Positions 29,788 through 39,885 of a stretch of DNA of 64,000 nucleotides are shown here, piece by piece. Positions within the stretch are counted from its first letter, which is position 1; each line of letters starts with the position of its first letter. The stretch is from Enterobacter asburiae. Its GTDB lineage: Bacteria; Pseudomonadota; Gammaproteobacteria; Enterobacterales; Enterobacteriaceae. The translations under genes and the position numbers were made by a program. The notes below the pieces were generated by a model. It did not search any database. It saw only the letters and a list, made by a program, of their open reading frames with translations, and was not told the DNA's origin. The stretch is from assembly GCF_021440515.1 (NCBI RefSeq), contig NZ_JAKCMV010000025.1, positions 1 to 64,000 of the forward strand, written 5' to 3'.

Positions 29788-31110
29788 ATGCAAGCTTATT
29801 TCGACCAACTCGATCGTGTTCGTTACGAAGGCCCGAAATCCACCAATCCTTTAGCATTTCGTCACTACAATCCGGATGAGCTGGTACTGGGTAAGCGCAT
29901 GGAAGATCATCTGCGCTTCGCCGCCTGTTACTGGCACACTTTCTGCTGGAATGGTGCCGATATGTTCGGCGTTGGCTCGTTCGATCGCCCGTGGCAGCAG
30001 CCTGGCGAGGCCCTTGAGCTGGCGAAACGCAAAGCCGATGTGGCGTTTGAATTCTTCCACAAGCTGAATGTGCCGTATTACTGCTTCCATGACGTTGACG
30101 TGTCTCCGGAAGGCGCGTCGCTGAAAGAGTATCTGAACAACTTCGCGCAAATGGTCGACGTGCTGGCAGAAAAACAGCAGCAGAGCGGCGTGAAGCTGCT
30201 GTGGGGCACCGCGAACTGCTTTACCAACCCGCGCTACGGCGCAGGGGCGGCAACCAACCCGGATCCGGAAGTCTTTAGCTGGGCCGCCACGCAGGTGGTT
30301 ACCGCCATGAACGCCACGCACCAGCTTGGGGGCGAAAACTACGTGCTGTGGGGCGGCCGTGAAGGTTACGAAACCCTGCTGAACACCGATCTGCGCCAGG
30401 AGCGTGAACAGATTGGTCGCTTCATGCAGATGGTCGTCGACCATAAGCACAAAATCGGTTTCCGCGGCACGCTGCTGATCGAGCCAAAACCGCAGGAGCC
30501 AACCAAACATCAGTACGATTATGACGTCGCGACCGTTTACGGCTTCCTGAAGCAGTTTGGTCTGGAAAAAGAGATCAAAGTGAACATCGAAGCGAACCAC
30601 GCGACCCTGGCGGGACACTCGTTCCACCACGAAATTGCCTCAGCGATTGCGCTCGGCATCTTCGGTTCTGTGGATGCCAACCGTGGCGATCCGCAACTGG
30701 GCTGGGATACCGACCAGTTCCCAATCAGCGTTGAAGAGAATGCGCTGGTGATGTACGAAATCATCAAAGCGGGCGGCTTTACTACCGGTGGCCTGAACTT
30801 TGACGCCAAAGTACGCCGTCAGAGCACCGATAAATATGACCTGTTCTACGGCCATATCGGCGCGATGGACACCATGGCGCTGGCGCTGAAGGTGGCGGCT
30901 CGTATGATTGAAGACGGTGAGCTGGATAAGCGCGTGGCGAAGCGTTACGGCGGCTGGAACAGCGAGCTGGGTCAGCAGATTTTGAAAGGGCAGCTGTCGC
31001 TCGCCGAGATCGCGAAGTACGCTGAACAACATAGCCTGGCACCGCAGCATCAGAGCGGTCACCAGGAGCTGCTGGAAAACCTCGTGAATCACTATCTGTT
31101 CGATAAATAA
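29788..31110 (+). CDS. xylA: xylose isomerase
   Basis: This metal-dependent enzyme converts D-xylose to D-xylulose. The 440-residue protein starts at [15 protein letters not shown] after a GGAG ribosome site; upstream in-frame codons are leader sequence. Conserved motifs are [16 protein letters not shown], the metal-binding [16 protein letters not shown], and [17 protein letters not shown]. It is the first gene of xylAB. A REP element lies in the short gap before xylB. Confidence 0.98.
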   Translation: MQAYFDQLDRVRYEGPKSTNPLAFRHYNPDELVLGKRMEDHLRFAACYWHTFCWNGADMFGVGSFDRPWQQPGEALELAKRKADVAFEFFHKLNVPYYCFHDVDVSPEGASLKEYLNNFAQMVDVLAEKQQQSGVKLLWGTANCFTNPRYGAGAATNPDPEVFSWAATQVVTAMNATHQLGGENYVLWGGREGYETLLNTDLRQEREQIGRFMQMVVDHKHKIGFRGTLLIEPKPQEPTKHQYDYDVATVYGFLKQFGLEKEIKVNIEANHATLAGHSFHHEIASAIALGIFGSVDANRGDPQLGWDTDQFPISVEENALVMYEIIKAGGFTTGGLNFDAKVRRQSTDKYDLFYGHIGAMDTMALALKVAARMIEDGELDKRVAKRYGGWNSELGQQILKGQLSLAEIAKYAEQHSLAPQHQSGHQELLENLVNHYLFDK

Positions 31111-31114
31111 CAGC

Positions 31115-31148
31115 CTGTAGGCCCGGCTCGCTGCGCGCTACCGGGCAT
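31115..31148. repeat. REP-type palindrome between xylA and xylB
   Basis: GTAGGCCCGGCTCGCTGCGCGCTACCGGGC forms a REP hairpin 5 bp after the xylA stop. By analogy with known REPs it could stabilise the xylA mRNA end and lower xylB output. Confidence 0.75.
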
Positions 31149-31170
31149 GTTCAGTTAAGGAATCCACTAT

Positions 31171-32625
31171 ATGTATATCGGGATCGATCTTGGCACATCG
31201 GGTGTGAAAGCCATTCTGCTGAGCGAGCAGGGCGAGGTGCTGGCGACACAGACTGAAAAGTTACGAGTTTCACGCCCGCATCCGCTGTGGTCAGAACAGG
31301 ACCCGGAGCAGTGGTGGCAGGCGACGGACCGCGCAATCAAAGCCCTCGGACAACAGCACAGCCTGAGGGACGTTAAAGCGCTCGGCATTGCCGGACAAAT
31401 GCACGGCGCAACGCTGCTCGACAGCGAGCATCGCGTTCTGCGCCCGGCTATTCTCTGGAACGACGGCCGCTGCGGTGAAGAGTGCGCCATCCTTGAAGAA
31501 CGCGTACCCACCTCCCGCGAAATCACCGGCAACCTGATGATGCCCGGGTTTACCGCGCCCAAACTGTTATGGGTACAGTGCCACGAACCCGAGGTGTTCC
31601 GCCAGGTGGCGAAGGTGCTGCTGCCGAAAGATTACCTGCGTTTTCGCATGACGGGCGAATTTGCCAGCGATATGTCAGACGCCGCGGGGACCATGTGGCT
31701 CGACGTGGCGAAGCGTGACTGGAGCGAGGCGATGCTCGATGCCTGTCAGCTCACGCGCGATCGTATGCCTGACCTGTTTGAAGGCAGTGACATCACCGGC
31801 TCGCTTAAGGCGTCGGTAGCGGAAAGCTGGAATATGCCTGCCGTACCGGTGGTGGCGGGCGGTGGCGATAACGCGGCTGGCGCGGTCGGCGTGGGCATGG
31901 TGGATGCAGGGCAGGCGATGCTCTCGCTGGGCACCTCTGGCGTCTATTTTGCCGTAAGCGATGGTTATCGCAGCAACCCGGAAAATGCGGTTCACAGCTT
32001 CTGTCATGCACTGCCGGGGAAATGGCACCTGATGTCCGTGATGCTCAGTGCCGCATCGTGTCTGGATTGGGCGGCAAAACTGACGGGTATGACCGATGTT
32101 CCGGCGCTGATCGCCGCCGCGCAGCAGGCGGATGACAACGCCGGGGCAGTCTGGTTCTTGCCCTATCTGTCCGGTGAACGCACGCCGCATAACAATCCCG
32201 AAGCTGAAGGCGTCTTTTTTGGCTTAACGCATCAGCATGGCCCGGCGGAGCTGGCTCGCGCGGTGCTGGAGGGTGTCGGGTATGCGCTGGCGGACGGCAT
32301 GGACGTGGTTCACGACTGCGGCCTGAAGCCGACCAGCATCACCCTGATCGGCGGCGGCGCACGCAGCGGCTACTGGCGGCAGATGCTTGCGGATATCAGC
32401 GGGCTACAGCTTGATTACCGCACGGGCGGAGACGTCGGGCCTGCGCTGGGTGCGGCGCGTCTGGCGCAGATTGCAATGAATCCGGGTAAACCGCTGGCGC
32501 AACTTTTGCCCCAGTTGCCGCTTGAACAGCAGCACATTCCGGATGCGAAAAAACACGCGCGTTATGCCGAACGTCGTGATGTGTTCCGTAAAATTTATCA
32601 GCAGCTTTTACCGTTGATGTCCTGA
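31171..32625 (+). CDS. xylB: xylulokinase
   Basis: This FGGY-family kinase phosphorylates D-xylulose to xylulose 5-phosphate. The 484-residue protein begins MYIGIDLGTSGVKAILL (phosphate motif). It contains LGIAGQMHGATLLD with the catalytic region, and LSLGTSGVYFAVSD. The adenosine motif is LIGGGARSGYWRQMLADISG. It is the E. coli length, and follows xylA by 60 bp. Confidence 0.97.
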   Translation: MYIGIDLGTSGVKAILLSEQGEVLATQTEKLRVSRPHPLWSEQDPEQWWQATDRAIKALGQQHSLRDVKALGIAGQMHGATLLDSEHRVLRPAILWNDGRCGEECAILEERVPTSREITGNLMMPGFTAPKLLWVQCHEPEVFRQVAKVLLPKDYLRFRMTGEFASDMSDAAGTMWLDVAKRDWSEAMLDACQLTRDRMPDLFEGSDITGSLKASVAESWNMPAVPVVAGGGDNAAGAVGVGMVDAGQAMLSLGTSGVYFAVSDGYRSNPENAVHSFCHALPGKWHLMSVMLSAASCLDWAAKLTGMTDVPALIAAAQQADDNAGAVWFLPYLSGERTPHNNPEAEGVFFGLTHQHGPAELARAVLEGVGYALADGMDVVHDCGLKPTSITLIGGGARSGYWRQMLADISGLQLDYRTGGDVGPALGAARLAQIAMNPGKPLAQLLPQLPLEQQHIPDAKKHARYAERRDVFRKIYQQLLPLMS

Positions 32626-32629
32626 AACC

Positions 32630-32734
32630 TTGCCGGGTGGTGGCTTCGCCTTACCCGGCCTACGGACTGATGTTTGGTGGCGGCTTTATTTGCACAATTT
32701 CGTAGGCCCGGCAAGCGAAGCGCCGCCGGGCACG
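32630..32734. repeat. BIME (two REP palindromes) between xylB and wecH
   Basis: Two REP stem-loops lie in the convergent gap: GCCGGGTGGTGGCTTCGCC with TTACCCGGCC (32631-32660), and GTAGGCCCGGCAAGCGAAGC with GCCGCCGGGC (32702-32731). They are in opposite orientation, as in bacterial interspersed mosaic elements. Confidence 0.8.
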
Positions 32735-32744
32735 CAAGCCGCAC

Positions 32745-33740
32745 TTAACTGACGAATCTGCGCGTATCGATTTTTTGCAGCAGCATGGATAACAGCAAAC
32801 TCGCCAGCAGGGTCGCGGTGAAAATCCAGATAATATCCAGCAGCGGCCAGCTTTTTAGCTCCACGCCGCGCGTACGAAGGGCGTGGATAATCAGCGCGTG
32901 AAAGCCGTAGATCCCGAGCGAATGCCGTGAGATTAAACCCAGAACCGGGAGAGGGCGCGCATTAAGCGTATTTTTCGCGAGCGTCAGCAGGGAAACCGCG
33001 CAGATAAAGACCATCGGGCCGCAGTAGAGATACCAGGTATCGGCAAAGTTGCCGCGCCATTGCAGCTCATACAGCGTGCCGCGCGAAATAATCACCACGC
33101 TGAGAATGAAGATCCCCCCGCACAGCCAGCTCAGCCCGCGCTTTTGCGTGTCCATCATCCCCAGCGCACGTCCCAACATGCCGTACAGCACGTAGTAAAA
33201 GGTATCGCCGTTGATGTAGAGGTTGACGGGCAGCCACTCAACTCCGTCAATTTTCTGCGACAGGGTATTGGGGTTTGCCACGATGCCAATCACCACCATC
33301 AGCGCCAGCAGCATTTTCCAGCCGACCTGTTTTACCTGGATCAGCGGTGAAACTAGATAAATAACGATAATCGCGAAGAAGAACCACAGATGATAAAAGA
33401 CCGGCTTTTGCAGCACGTTTTTCAGCGAAAGCCCGGCGTTAATAGAGGTGAACAGCGTGATATAGAGCAGCGCCACGGCGCTATAAAAGAGCAGGCATGA
33501 TGCAATACGAGCGAAATGTCTGGGCTGGGCGCTGCGTTCGCCAAAAAAGAGAAAGCCGGAAATCATAAAGAATAACGGCACGCTCACCCGCGACGCGGAA
33601 TTCAAAATATTGGCGATATCCCAGTTAACCTGGCTGATGCTGTGGGCATTGGTGACATACCAGGTGGTTGTGTGGATCATCACCACCATCAGACACGCTA
33701 TGCCTCGCAGATTATCAATCCAGCTAATTTTTGACTGCAT
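32745..33740 (-). CDS. wecH: O-acetyltransferase WecH (enterobacterial common antigen)
   Basis: This 331-residue acyltransferase-3 family membrane protein has about 10 hydrophobic segments. The N-terminal [20 protein letters not shown] contains the conserved family Arg and His. E. coli WecH O-acetylates GlcNAc residues of enterobacterial common antigen, and length and sequence agree with it. The neighbouring E. coli genes yiaA and yiaB are absent here. Confidence 0.93.
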   Translation of the reverse strand: MQSKISWIDNLRGIACLMVVMIHTTTWYVTNAHSISQVNWDIANILNSASRVSVPLFFMISGFLFFGERSAQPRHFARIASCLLFYSAVALLYITLFTSINAGLSLKNVLQKPVFYHLWFFFAIIVIYLVSPLIQVKQVGWKMLLALMVVIGIVANPNTLSQKIDGVEWLPVNLYINGDTFYYVLYGMLGRALGMMDTQKRGLSWLCGGIFILSVVIISRGTLYELQWRGNFADTWYLYCGPMVFICAVSLLTLAKNTLNARPLPVLGLISRHSLGIYGFHALIIHALRTRGVELKSWPLLDIIWIFTATLLASLLLSMLLQKIDTRRFVS

Positions 33741-33924
33741 CAGTTCCTCTTTATTCCTTGCAAAAAGAGTGTGACTTTCAGAATGCCTAAGCCTTCCCTT
33801 GGAAAATTCTGACTTTTATACCCCAGGCTTGTACGCGGGGCGCGAGATTCGCAGAATGCTTAACCTTAATCTATAAAAGTGTTGATACTAAAAATAACAG
33901 CCACAGACCAGGCCGGTAATAAAA

Positions 33925-34230
33925 ATGATGATGAAGCGCGTGGCGTCACTGTTTCTGCTGATGGTGCTTGCAGGATGCAGTCAATCACAAGATGTGCCTG
34001 TGCAGAAAGCGCAGACCGGGAAAGTGAGCCCGGAACGCTCCCTGAATATGGAGCAGCAGTGCAAGGATAAAGCGGCCTACCGCTATAACACGGGCGCGAA
34101 AAAAATCGACGTCACCGACTTCGAGCGCTTCCAGGGAAGCTACGAGCTGCGGGGGCATACGTCGCGTAAAGAGGGCTTTGTCTGCTCTTTTGATGCGGAC
34201 GGCCAGTTTTTACACCTCTCCATGCGCTGA
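33925..34230 (+). CDS. ysaB: small lipoprotein YsaB
   Basis: This 101-residue protein has a lipoprotein signal (LMVLAGC lipobox, lipidated Cys at residue 18). The mature part is strongly conserved with E. coli YsaB (RSLNMEQQCKDKAAYRYNTG and the C-terminal VCSFDADGQFLHLSMR). Function is unknown. It lies directly upstream of glyQ, as in E. coli. Confidence 0.88.
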   Translation: MMMKRVASLFLLMVLAGCSQSQDVPVQKAQTGKVSPERSLNMEQQCKDKAAYRYNTGAKKIDVTDFERFQGSYELRGHTSRKEGFVCSFDADGQFLHLSMR

Positions 34231-34319
34231 TCTGCGCGGATATTCATCAGCCATAGCGCCAACGCATTCTGGCTTAACGGCTTATTTCCCCAATTTTCCC
34301 TAAACAACCCCGTTTCGTA

Positions 34320-34348
34320 CTGTATATCTTGCAGCCAGCGGGTATACT
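34320..34348 (+). promoter_or_regulatory. probable glyQS promoter
   Basis: A TATACT -10 box at 34343-34348 is preceded 17 bp upstream by a weak -35 (CTGTAT). The CCAGCGGGTATA context is shared with the E. coli glyQ promoter as I recall it. The start site would be about 35 bp before the glyQ ATG. Confidence 0.4.
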
Positions 34349-34390
34349 GATCGCTTCCATTAAAACCACACGTATCCAGCACGAAATACT

Positions 34391-35302
34391 ATGCAAAAGT
34401 TTGATACCAAGACCTTCCAGGGCCTGATCCTGACCTTACAGGATTACTGGGCTCGCCAGGGCTGCACCATTGTTCAACCTTTGGACATGGAAGTTGGCGC
34501 AGGCACCTCACACCCGATGACCAGCCTGCGCGCATTAGGCCCAGAGCCAATGGCAACCGCATATGTGCAGCCTTCCCGCCGTCCTACCGATGGCCGTTAC
34601 GGCGAAAACCCGAACCGTTTGCAGCACTACTATCAGTTCCAGGTGGTCATTAAGCCTTCCCCTGACAATATTCAGGAGCTGTACCTCGGGTCACTGAAAG
34701 AGCTGGGTATGGATCCGACCATTCACGACATTCGTTTCGTGGAAGATAACTGGGAAAACCCAACGCTGGGTGCCTGGGGTCTGGGCTGGGAAGTGTGGCT
34801 GAACGGCATGGAAGTGACGCAGTTCACCTACTTCCAGCAGGTTGGCGGTCTGGAATGTAAACCGATCACGGGTGAAATCACCTACGGTCTGGAACGTCTG
34901 GCTATGTACATTCAGGGCGTAGACAGCGTTTACGACCTGGTCTGGAGCGACGGCCCGCTGGGTAAAACCACCTACGGCGACGTGTTCCATCAGAACGAAG
35001 TGGAGCAATCCACCTATAACTTCGAATACGCGGACGTGGACTTCCTGTTCACCTGCTTCGAGCAGTACGAGAAAGAAGCGCAGCAGCTGCTGGCGCTGGA
35101 AACTCCGCTGCCGCTGCCTGCCTATGAGCGTATTCTGAAGGCCGCCCACAGCTTCAACCTGCTGGACGCCCGCAAAGCTATCTCCGTGACTGAACGTCAG
35201 CGCTACATCCTGCGTATTCGCACCCTGACCAAAGCCGTTGCAGAAGCATACTACGCGTCCCGTGAAGCCCTTGGCTTCCCGATGTGCAACCGAAACAAAT
35301 AA
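34391..35302 (+). CDS. glyQ: glycine-tRNA ligase alpha subunit
   Basis: This 303-residue catalytic subunit of the bacterial alpha2-beta2 GlyRS forms glycyl-adenylate and charges tRNA-Gly. It has class II features, including the [13 protein letters not shown] and [17 protein letters not shown] (motif 2-like) regions. It is essentially identical to the E. coli protein in length and order. The beta subunit glyS follows after 9 bp with an AGAGG ribosome site. Confidence 0.99.
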   Translation: MQKFDTKTFQGLILTLQDYWARQGCTIVQPLDMEVGAGTSHPMTSLRALGPEPMATAYVQPSRRPTDGRYGENPNRLQHYYQFQVVIKPSPDNIQELYLGSLKELGMDPTIHDIRFVEDNWENPTLGAWGLGWEVWLNGMEVTQFTYFQQVGGLECKPITGEITYGLERLAMYIQGVDSVYDLVWSDGPLGKTTYGDVFHQNEVEQSTYNFEYADVDFLFTCFEQYEKEAQQLLALETPLPLPAYERILKAAHSFNLLDARKAISVTERQRYILRIRTLTKAVAEAYYASREALGFPMCNRNK

Positions 35303-35311
35303 GAGGCGGCC

Positions 35312-37381
35312 ATGTCTGAGAAAACTTTCCTGGTGGAAATTGGCACCGAAGAGCTGCCACCAAAAGCCCTGCGCAGCCTGGCTGAATCTTTTGCTGCGAA
35401 CGTGACCGCCGAGCTGGATAACGCTGGCCTGGCGCACGGTAAAATTGAATGGTTTGCGGCTCCGCGTCGTCTGGCGCTGAAAGTGGCAAGCCTGGCGTCC
35501 GCTCAGCCGGATCGCGAAGTTGAAAAGCGTGGTCCTGCTATTGCCCAGGCGTTCGACGCCGAAGGCAAACCAAGCAAAGCGGCAGAAGGCTGGGCGCGTG
35601 GTTGCGGCATCACCGTTGACCAGGCCGAGCGTCTGACCACCGATAAAGGCGAGTGGCTGCTGTATCGCGCCCATGTGAAAGGCGAAAGCGCAGAAGCGCT
35701 GCTGCCAAACATGATTGCGACCTCGCTGGCTAAGCTGCCAATTCCAAAACTGATGCGCTGGGGCGCGTCTGACGTTCACTTCGTGCGTCCGGTTCATACC
35801 GTGACCCTGCTGCTGGGCGATACCGTTATTCCTGCCACCATTCTGGGCGTAGCGTCCGATCGCGTGATCCGCGGTCACCGCTTTATGGGCGAGCCAGAGT
35901 TCACCATCGACAATGCCGATCAGTATCCGCAGATCCTGCTGGAGCGCGGTAAAGTTATTGCTGATTACGAACAGCGTAAAGCGAAAATCAAAGCCGATGC
36001 CGAAGAAGCCGCGCGTCAGATTGGCGGTAACGCTGACCTGAGCGAAAGCCTGCTGGAAGAGGTTACCTCGCTGGTGGAATGGCCGGTTGTGCTGACCGCG
36101 AAGTTCGAAGAGAAATTCCTGGCTGTTCCGGCTGAAGCGCTGGTTCACACCATGAAGGGTGACCAGAAGTACTTCCCGGTCTACGCTAACGACGGCAAAC
36201 TGCTGCCAAACTTCATCTTCGTGGCGAACATCGAATCGAAAGATCCGATCCAGATTATCTCCGGTAACGAGAAAGTGGTTCGTCCACGTCTGGCGGATGC
36301 CGAGTTCTTCTTTAATACCGACCGTAAAAAGCGTCTGGAAGATAACCTGCCGCGCCTGCAAACCGTGCTGTTCCAGCAGCAGCTGGGTACGCTGCGCGAC
36401 AAGACCGACCGTATCGCTGAGCTGTCCGGCTGGATCGCCCGCGAAATCGGTGCGGACGTGAACCACGCGACCCGCGCGGGCCTGCTGTCCAAATGCGACC
36501 TGATGACCAACATGGTGTTTGAATTTACCGACACCCAGGGCGTCATGGGCATGCACTACGCGCGACACGATGGCGAAGCGGAAGATGTAGCCGTTGCCCT
36601 GAACGAGCAGTATCAGCCGCGCTTTGCCGGTGACGATCTGCCGTCTAACCCGGTTGCCTGTGCAGTTGCGATTGCGGACAAAATGGACACCCTGGCGGGT
36701 ATCTTCGGCATCGGTCAGCATCCGAAAGGCGACAAAGACCCGTTTGCGCTGCGTCGTGCCGCGCTCGGCGTGCTGCGTATCATCGTTGAGAAGAACCTGA
36801 ACCTCGATCTGCAAACCCTGACCGAAGAAGCGGTGCGTCTGTACGGCGACAAGCTGACCAACGCGAAGGTAGTCGACGATGTTATCGACTTCATGCTCGG
36901 CCGCTTCCGCGCCTGGTATCAGGACGAAGGTTACACCGTTGACACCATCCAGGCGGTACTGGCGCGTCGTCCAACCCGTCCGGCTGATTTCGATGCGCGT
37001 ATGAAGGCCGTGTCCCACTTCCGTACGCTGGAAGCGGCATCTGCCCTGGCTGCGGCCAACAAGCGTGTTTCCAACATTCTGGCGAAGTCCGACGAAACCC
37101 TGAACGAGCGCGTAAACGCTGCGACCCTGAAAGAGCCAGAAGAGATTGCGCTGGCGATGCAGGTTGTGGTGCTGCGCGACAAGCTGGAGCCGTATTTCGC
37201 GGAAGGCCGCTACCAGGAAGCGCTGGTGGAGCTGGCTGAACTGCGCGACGTGATCGACGCCTTCTTCGAGAAAGTGATGGTCAACGTGGAAGACAAAGAG
37301 CTGCGTGTTAACCGTCTGTCTATGCTCGAAAAACTGCGCGAGCTGTTCCTGCGCGTGGCGGATATTTCGCTGCTTCAGTAA
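35312..37381 (+). CDS. glyS: glycine-tRNA ligase beta subunit
   Basis: This 689-residue tRNA-binding subunit of GlyRS has N-terminal B3/B4-like sequence ([20 protein letters not shown]), a central HD-like domain ([13 protein letters not shown]) and a C-terminal anticodon-binding domain ([20 protein letters not shown]). Length equals E. coli GlyS. A strong terminator follows. The codon usage is that of a highly expressed gene, and the long open frame on its opposite strand is a by-product of it. Confidence 0.99.
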   Translation: MSEKTFLVEIGTEELPPKALRSLAESFAANVTAELDNAGLAHGKIEWFAAPRRLALKVASLASAQPDREVEKRGPAIAQAFDAEGKPSKAAEGWARGCGITVDQAERLTTDKGEWLLYRAHVKGESAEALLPNMIATSLAKLPIPKLMRWGASDVHFVRPVHTVTLLLGDTVIPATILGVASDRVIRGHRFMGEPEFTIDNADQYPQILLERGKVIADYEQRKAKIKADAEEAARQIGGNADLSESLLEEVTSLVEWPVVLTAKFEEKFLAVPAEALVHTMKGDQKYFPVYANDGKLLPNFIFVANIESKDPIQIISGNEKVVRPRLADAEFFFNTDRKKRLEDNLPRLQTVLFQQQLGTLRDKTDRIAELSGWIAREIGADVNHATRAGLLSKCDLMTNMVFEFTDTQGVMGMHYARHDGEAEDVAVALNEQYQPRFAGDDLPSNPVACAVAIADKMDTLAGIFGIGQHPKGDKDPFALRRAALGVLRIIVEKNLNLDLQTLTEEAVRLYGDKLTNAKVVDDVIDFMLGRFRAWYQDEGYTVDTIQAVLARRPTRPADFDARMKAVSHFRTLEAASALAAANKRVSNILAKSDETLNERVNAATLKEPEEIALAMQVVVLRDKLEPYFAEGRYQEALVELAELRDVIDAFFEKVMVNVEDKELRVNRLSMLEKLRELFLRVADISLLQ

Positions 37382-37394
37382 CGACTCTCTTGCG

Positions 37395-37422
37395 TTAAAA
37401 ACCCGCTTCGGCGGGTTTTTTT
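37395..37422 (+). terminator. Rho-independent terminator of glyQS
   Basis: AAAAACCCGC-TTCG-GCGGGTTTTTTT: a stable UUCG tetraloop stem followed by seven T. Confidence 0.95.
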
Positions 37423-37603
37423 ACAGGCGTGAGCCGAAAAATTAACCTTGAAATGGTCAATAAATTACCTTTATCCTGAGCCCCGTTAACTTTTCCTCTC
37501 TGGAGCGCATACCCGAAATGAACAAACACGACTGATGAATTTCGATCCTTGCTAAACGCTATCGCGTCGGCAGGGGATGTTTTGATTTCATTCAGGAGTG
37601 CTT

Positions 37604-39229
37604 ATGGCTCATTTTGCGCAGCCCCCTTCTTTTATTTTGCATCAGGTCACCTGTCAGTTTGCGACGGGCGATACCCTTTTTGGTCCGCTTGATGTCTCGA
37701 TTGAATCCTCACTGTCCGCCCTTGTGGGTCGCAACGGCAGCGGCAAAACGCGTCTGCTGCGCCTGCTGGCAGGGATGGATGAACCGGCAAGCGGGCATAT
37801 TGAACGTTTCGGAACACGAGTCTACGTTGCGCAGCAGCAGGATATTTCCCCGCACACCACGCTGGCTGAACTGCTGGGCTATGACGCCCTCTTTGCCGCG
37901 CGCAGGCGCATCGACAGCGGTGATTACCGGCCTGAGGATATTGAGCTTCTCGACGGTCACTGGGATCTCGCCGAGCGGCTGAGCGATGCGTTTATCAATG
38001 CGCATCTCCCGGCGTTTGATCCCGACAGGCCTGCATCGACGCTCAGCGGCGGCGAGCGCGTTCGCGCCCTGCTGTGCGGTGCATTTAACGCAGGCGCAGA
38101 CTTCCTGCTGCTGGACGAGCCAACTAACCACCTCGACAGGGAAGGGCGGGCGTGGTTTTACGCCGAGCTGGCACGCTTTAGCGGCGGCGTGCTGGTCGCC
38201 TCCCATGACCGGGAATTACTGGCGCAGGTGCCGCGCATTTTAGAACTCAGCCCTTCTGGTCTGCGCGTTTACGGCGGCAATTATGCGGACTATCAGCGAC
38301 AGCGCGATGCCGAGCAGCAAGCCGCCCGCGCCGCGCTTGAGCACGCCGCCACCGAGCGGAAACGCACCCGCGCGCGCATGAAAAAAGAGCATGACGACAG
38401 CCAGCGGCGTTCGGCAAAAACGCTGCGCACCGTGGATAGTCTCAATATCGCCTCGTTTGAGCGCGTCAAATACAAAGGGGCGGCCAAAGAGCGCATTGGC
38501 TCCTGGCGCAAGCAGCACAGCGACCAAAACGATGCCCTGAATGCCGCGGTCAGCAGGGCGCGCGAGCGGGTTGAAGAAGATAATCCGGTGATGTTTACCC
38601 TGCCGGGAAGCCAGATAGCCGAAGGCAAACAGGTGCTGGTGCTGGAAGCGCTGCGGCTACCACATCTGGATATTTCGCCAATCAACTGGCGAATGGACGG
38701 GCCGATGCGCGTGGCGCTGCGCGGGCCAAACGGCTGCGGGAAATCGACATTGTTAAAAGCGATCCTCGGCGACGTTACGCCCGTTTCTGGAACCTGCCGC
38801 CTGTCGGTGAGCTGTGCTTATCTCGATCAGCACGTGTCCCGGCTTGATCTGTCGTTATCGGTGATGGCGCACCTTAACCTCGGCAACACGCCGCTGGATG
38901 AGGGAGTGCTGCGTACCCGGCTGGCGCAGCTCCAGCTGGGCGCGGATAAAGTGACGTTGCCGTTAGGGGAGTTGAGCGGCGGCGAGCGGCTGAAGGTGGC
39001 ACTGGCCTGCGTGCTCTGGCGCGAAGAGGCGGCGCAGCTGCTGCTTTTGGATGAACCCACGAACCATCTCGATCTGGCATCCGTGCAGGCGATTGAAGCC
39101 GCGCTGGCGGATTTTCCCGGCGCGCTGCTGGTGGTGTCGCACGATGAGGCATTTCTCGACGGGTTAAAACTGACGCACGAGCTGGTGTGGCAGGAAGAGG
39201 ATGCGGGGTGGTGCTGTAAGCCCCTTTAA
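37604..39229 (+). CDS. ABC-F family ATPase (translation factor type), unassigned
   Basis: This 541-residue tandem ATPase has no membrane segments, typical of ribosome-acting ABC-F proteins. Domain 1 has Walker A GRNGSGKT (about 42-49), signature LSGGERVRALL and Walker B LLLDEPTNHLD. A charged Arg/Lys/Glu-rich linker (about 235-300) corresponds to the P-site tRNA interaction motif. Domain 2 has GPNGCGKST, LSGGERLKVAL and LLLLDEPTNHLD. I prefer ATG 37604 with AGGAG 5 bp before it over a GTG two codons earlier. It is not EttA, Uup, YbiT or YheS as I recall them. E. coli K-12 has hokA/IS sequence and cspA here instead. Role (housekeeping or antibiotic protection) is unknown. Confidence 0.82.
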   Translation: MAHFAQPPSFILHQVTCQFATGDTLFGPLDVSIESSLSALVGRNGSGKTRLLRLLAGMDEPASGHIERFGTRVYVAQQQDISPHTTLAELLGYDALFAARRRIDSGDYRPEDIELLDGHWDLAERLSDAFINAHLPAFDPDRPASTLSGGERVRALLCGAFNAGADFLLLDEPTNHLDREGRAWFYAELARFSGGVLVASHDRELLAQVPRILELSPSGLRVYGGNYADYQRQRDAEQQAARAALEHAATERKRTRARMKKEHDDSQRRSAKTLRTVDSLNIASFERVKYKGAAKERIGSWRKQHSDQNDALNAAVSRARERVEEDNPVMFTLPGSQIAEGKQVLVLEALRLPHLDISPINWRMDGPMRVALRGPNGCGKSTLLKAILGDVTPVSGTCRLSVSCAYLDQHVSRLDLSLSVMAHLNLGNTPLDEGVLRTRLAQLQLGADKVTLPLGELSGGERLKVALACVLWREEAAQLLLLDEPTNHLDLASVQAIEAALADFPGALLVVSHDEAFLDGLKLTHELVWQEEDAGWCCKPL

Positions 39230-39236
39230 AACACAA

Positions 39237-39256
39237 GCCCCCGCAAGGGCGGGGGC
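39237..39256. terminator. hairpin between ABC-F gene and yiaG
   Basis: GCCCCCGC-AAGG-GCGGGGGC is a perfect 8-bp palindrome in the convergent gap. A modest T-rich run follows on the minus strand side, so it best fits as the yiaG terminator. Confidence 0.65.
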
Positions 39257-39268
39257 GGTCAACTACTA

Positions 39269-39556
39269 TCAGGCAATCTGCTTGCTGAGTGCCGGGTTGG
39301 CCTGAATCAGGCGCATCAGCTTTAGCTCGGCGGGCGTGGGTTTTTCACGTTTAGATTCCCACTCCAGCACCATTGCCACGCTGACACCCATTGCTCTGGC
39401 GAATTCATCGTTTTTCAATCCCGACCCTTTGCGCAATTGCTCAAATTCTGTAAAGGGATTGGACTTTTGCGACAGCATAACCGTCTGGGGTACATCTTTA
39501 AAAATAATCTGTTCCAGGCTGCTCAGCAGCTCAAACTCAGGATCTTTATATTCCAT
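39269..39556 (-). CDS. yiaG: HTH (XRE-type) regulator YiaG
   Basis: This 95-residue protein has a C-terminal Cro/C1-type helix-turn-helix (about residues 38-85; LRKGSGLKNDEFARAMGVSVAMVLEWESKREKPT split over the two helices). It resembles HigA-type antitoxins in size, but no toxin gene is adjacent, so it is probably an orphan regulator as in E. coli YiaG (96 residues). Its targets are unknown. Confidence 0.9.
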   Translation of the reverse strand: MEYKDPEFELLSSLEQIIFKDVPQTVMLSQKSNPFTEFEQLRKGSGLKNDEFARAMGVSVAMVLEWESKREKPTPAELKLMRLIQANPALSKQIA

Positions 39557-39885
39557 TGAGAACTCCTCTTAAATCACACAGGGATCAAGAACCTCTTAGA
39601 GCCACTTAAGAATAGTCTTTAATGCAAACTCAGGATCGTCACGGATGTGACTAATTGTGCGGTAACGATCGCTTTACGCGTTTCAGCAATATGGATAGTT
39701 ATGCTAATGCGCTGATTAACCATATATCGGCTTCGCTACGTATTTTTTTGTAAAAAGTCGGAAATAAAACGGCAATAGCCGTTTTGCATGAAAAGAGTAT
39801 CTTGCAAGCCTGACCTGGACTATCCTTGTCACCGTCGGGCACGCGTGTGCCGGTGTGCGCTTTTTTGGGTGAAAGGAGTAATAAA
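39557..39885. other. yiaG-yiaF divergent intergenic region
   Basis: This 329-bp AT-rich gap should hold both promoters. I see no repeat, small gene or clear operator. The only firm signal is the GAAAGGAG ribosome site directly before yiaF. Confidence 0.5.

Noticed and set aside
34691..37018. A 775-codon open frame antisense to glyQ/glyS
   Set aside because: It is a shadow of the strong codon bias of glyS. It has no family resemblance, no ribosome site, and spans two well-established genes.
37518..37535. Five-codon leader peptide (MNKHD) upstream of the ABC-F gene
   Set aside because: The Shine-Dalgarno is poorly spaced and no attenuator hairpins are evident; chance occurrence is likely.
39269..39556. 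yiaG as the antitoxin of a toxin-antitoxin pair
   Set aside because: The domain resembles HigA, but no small toxin gene lies next to it on either strand, and the E. coli orthologue is an orphan too.
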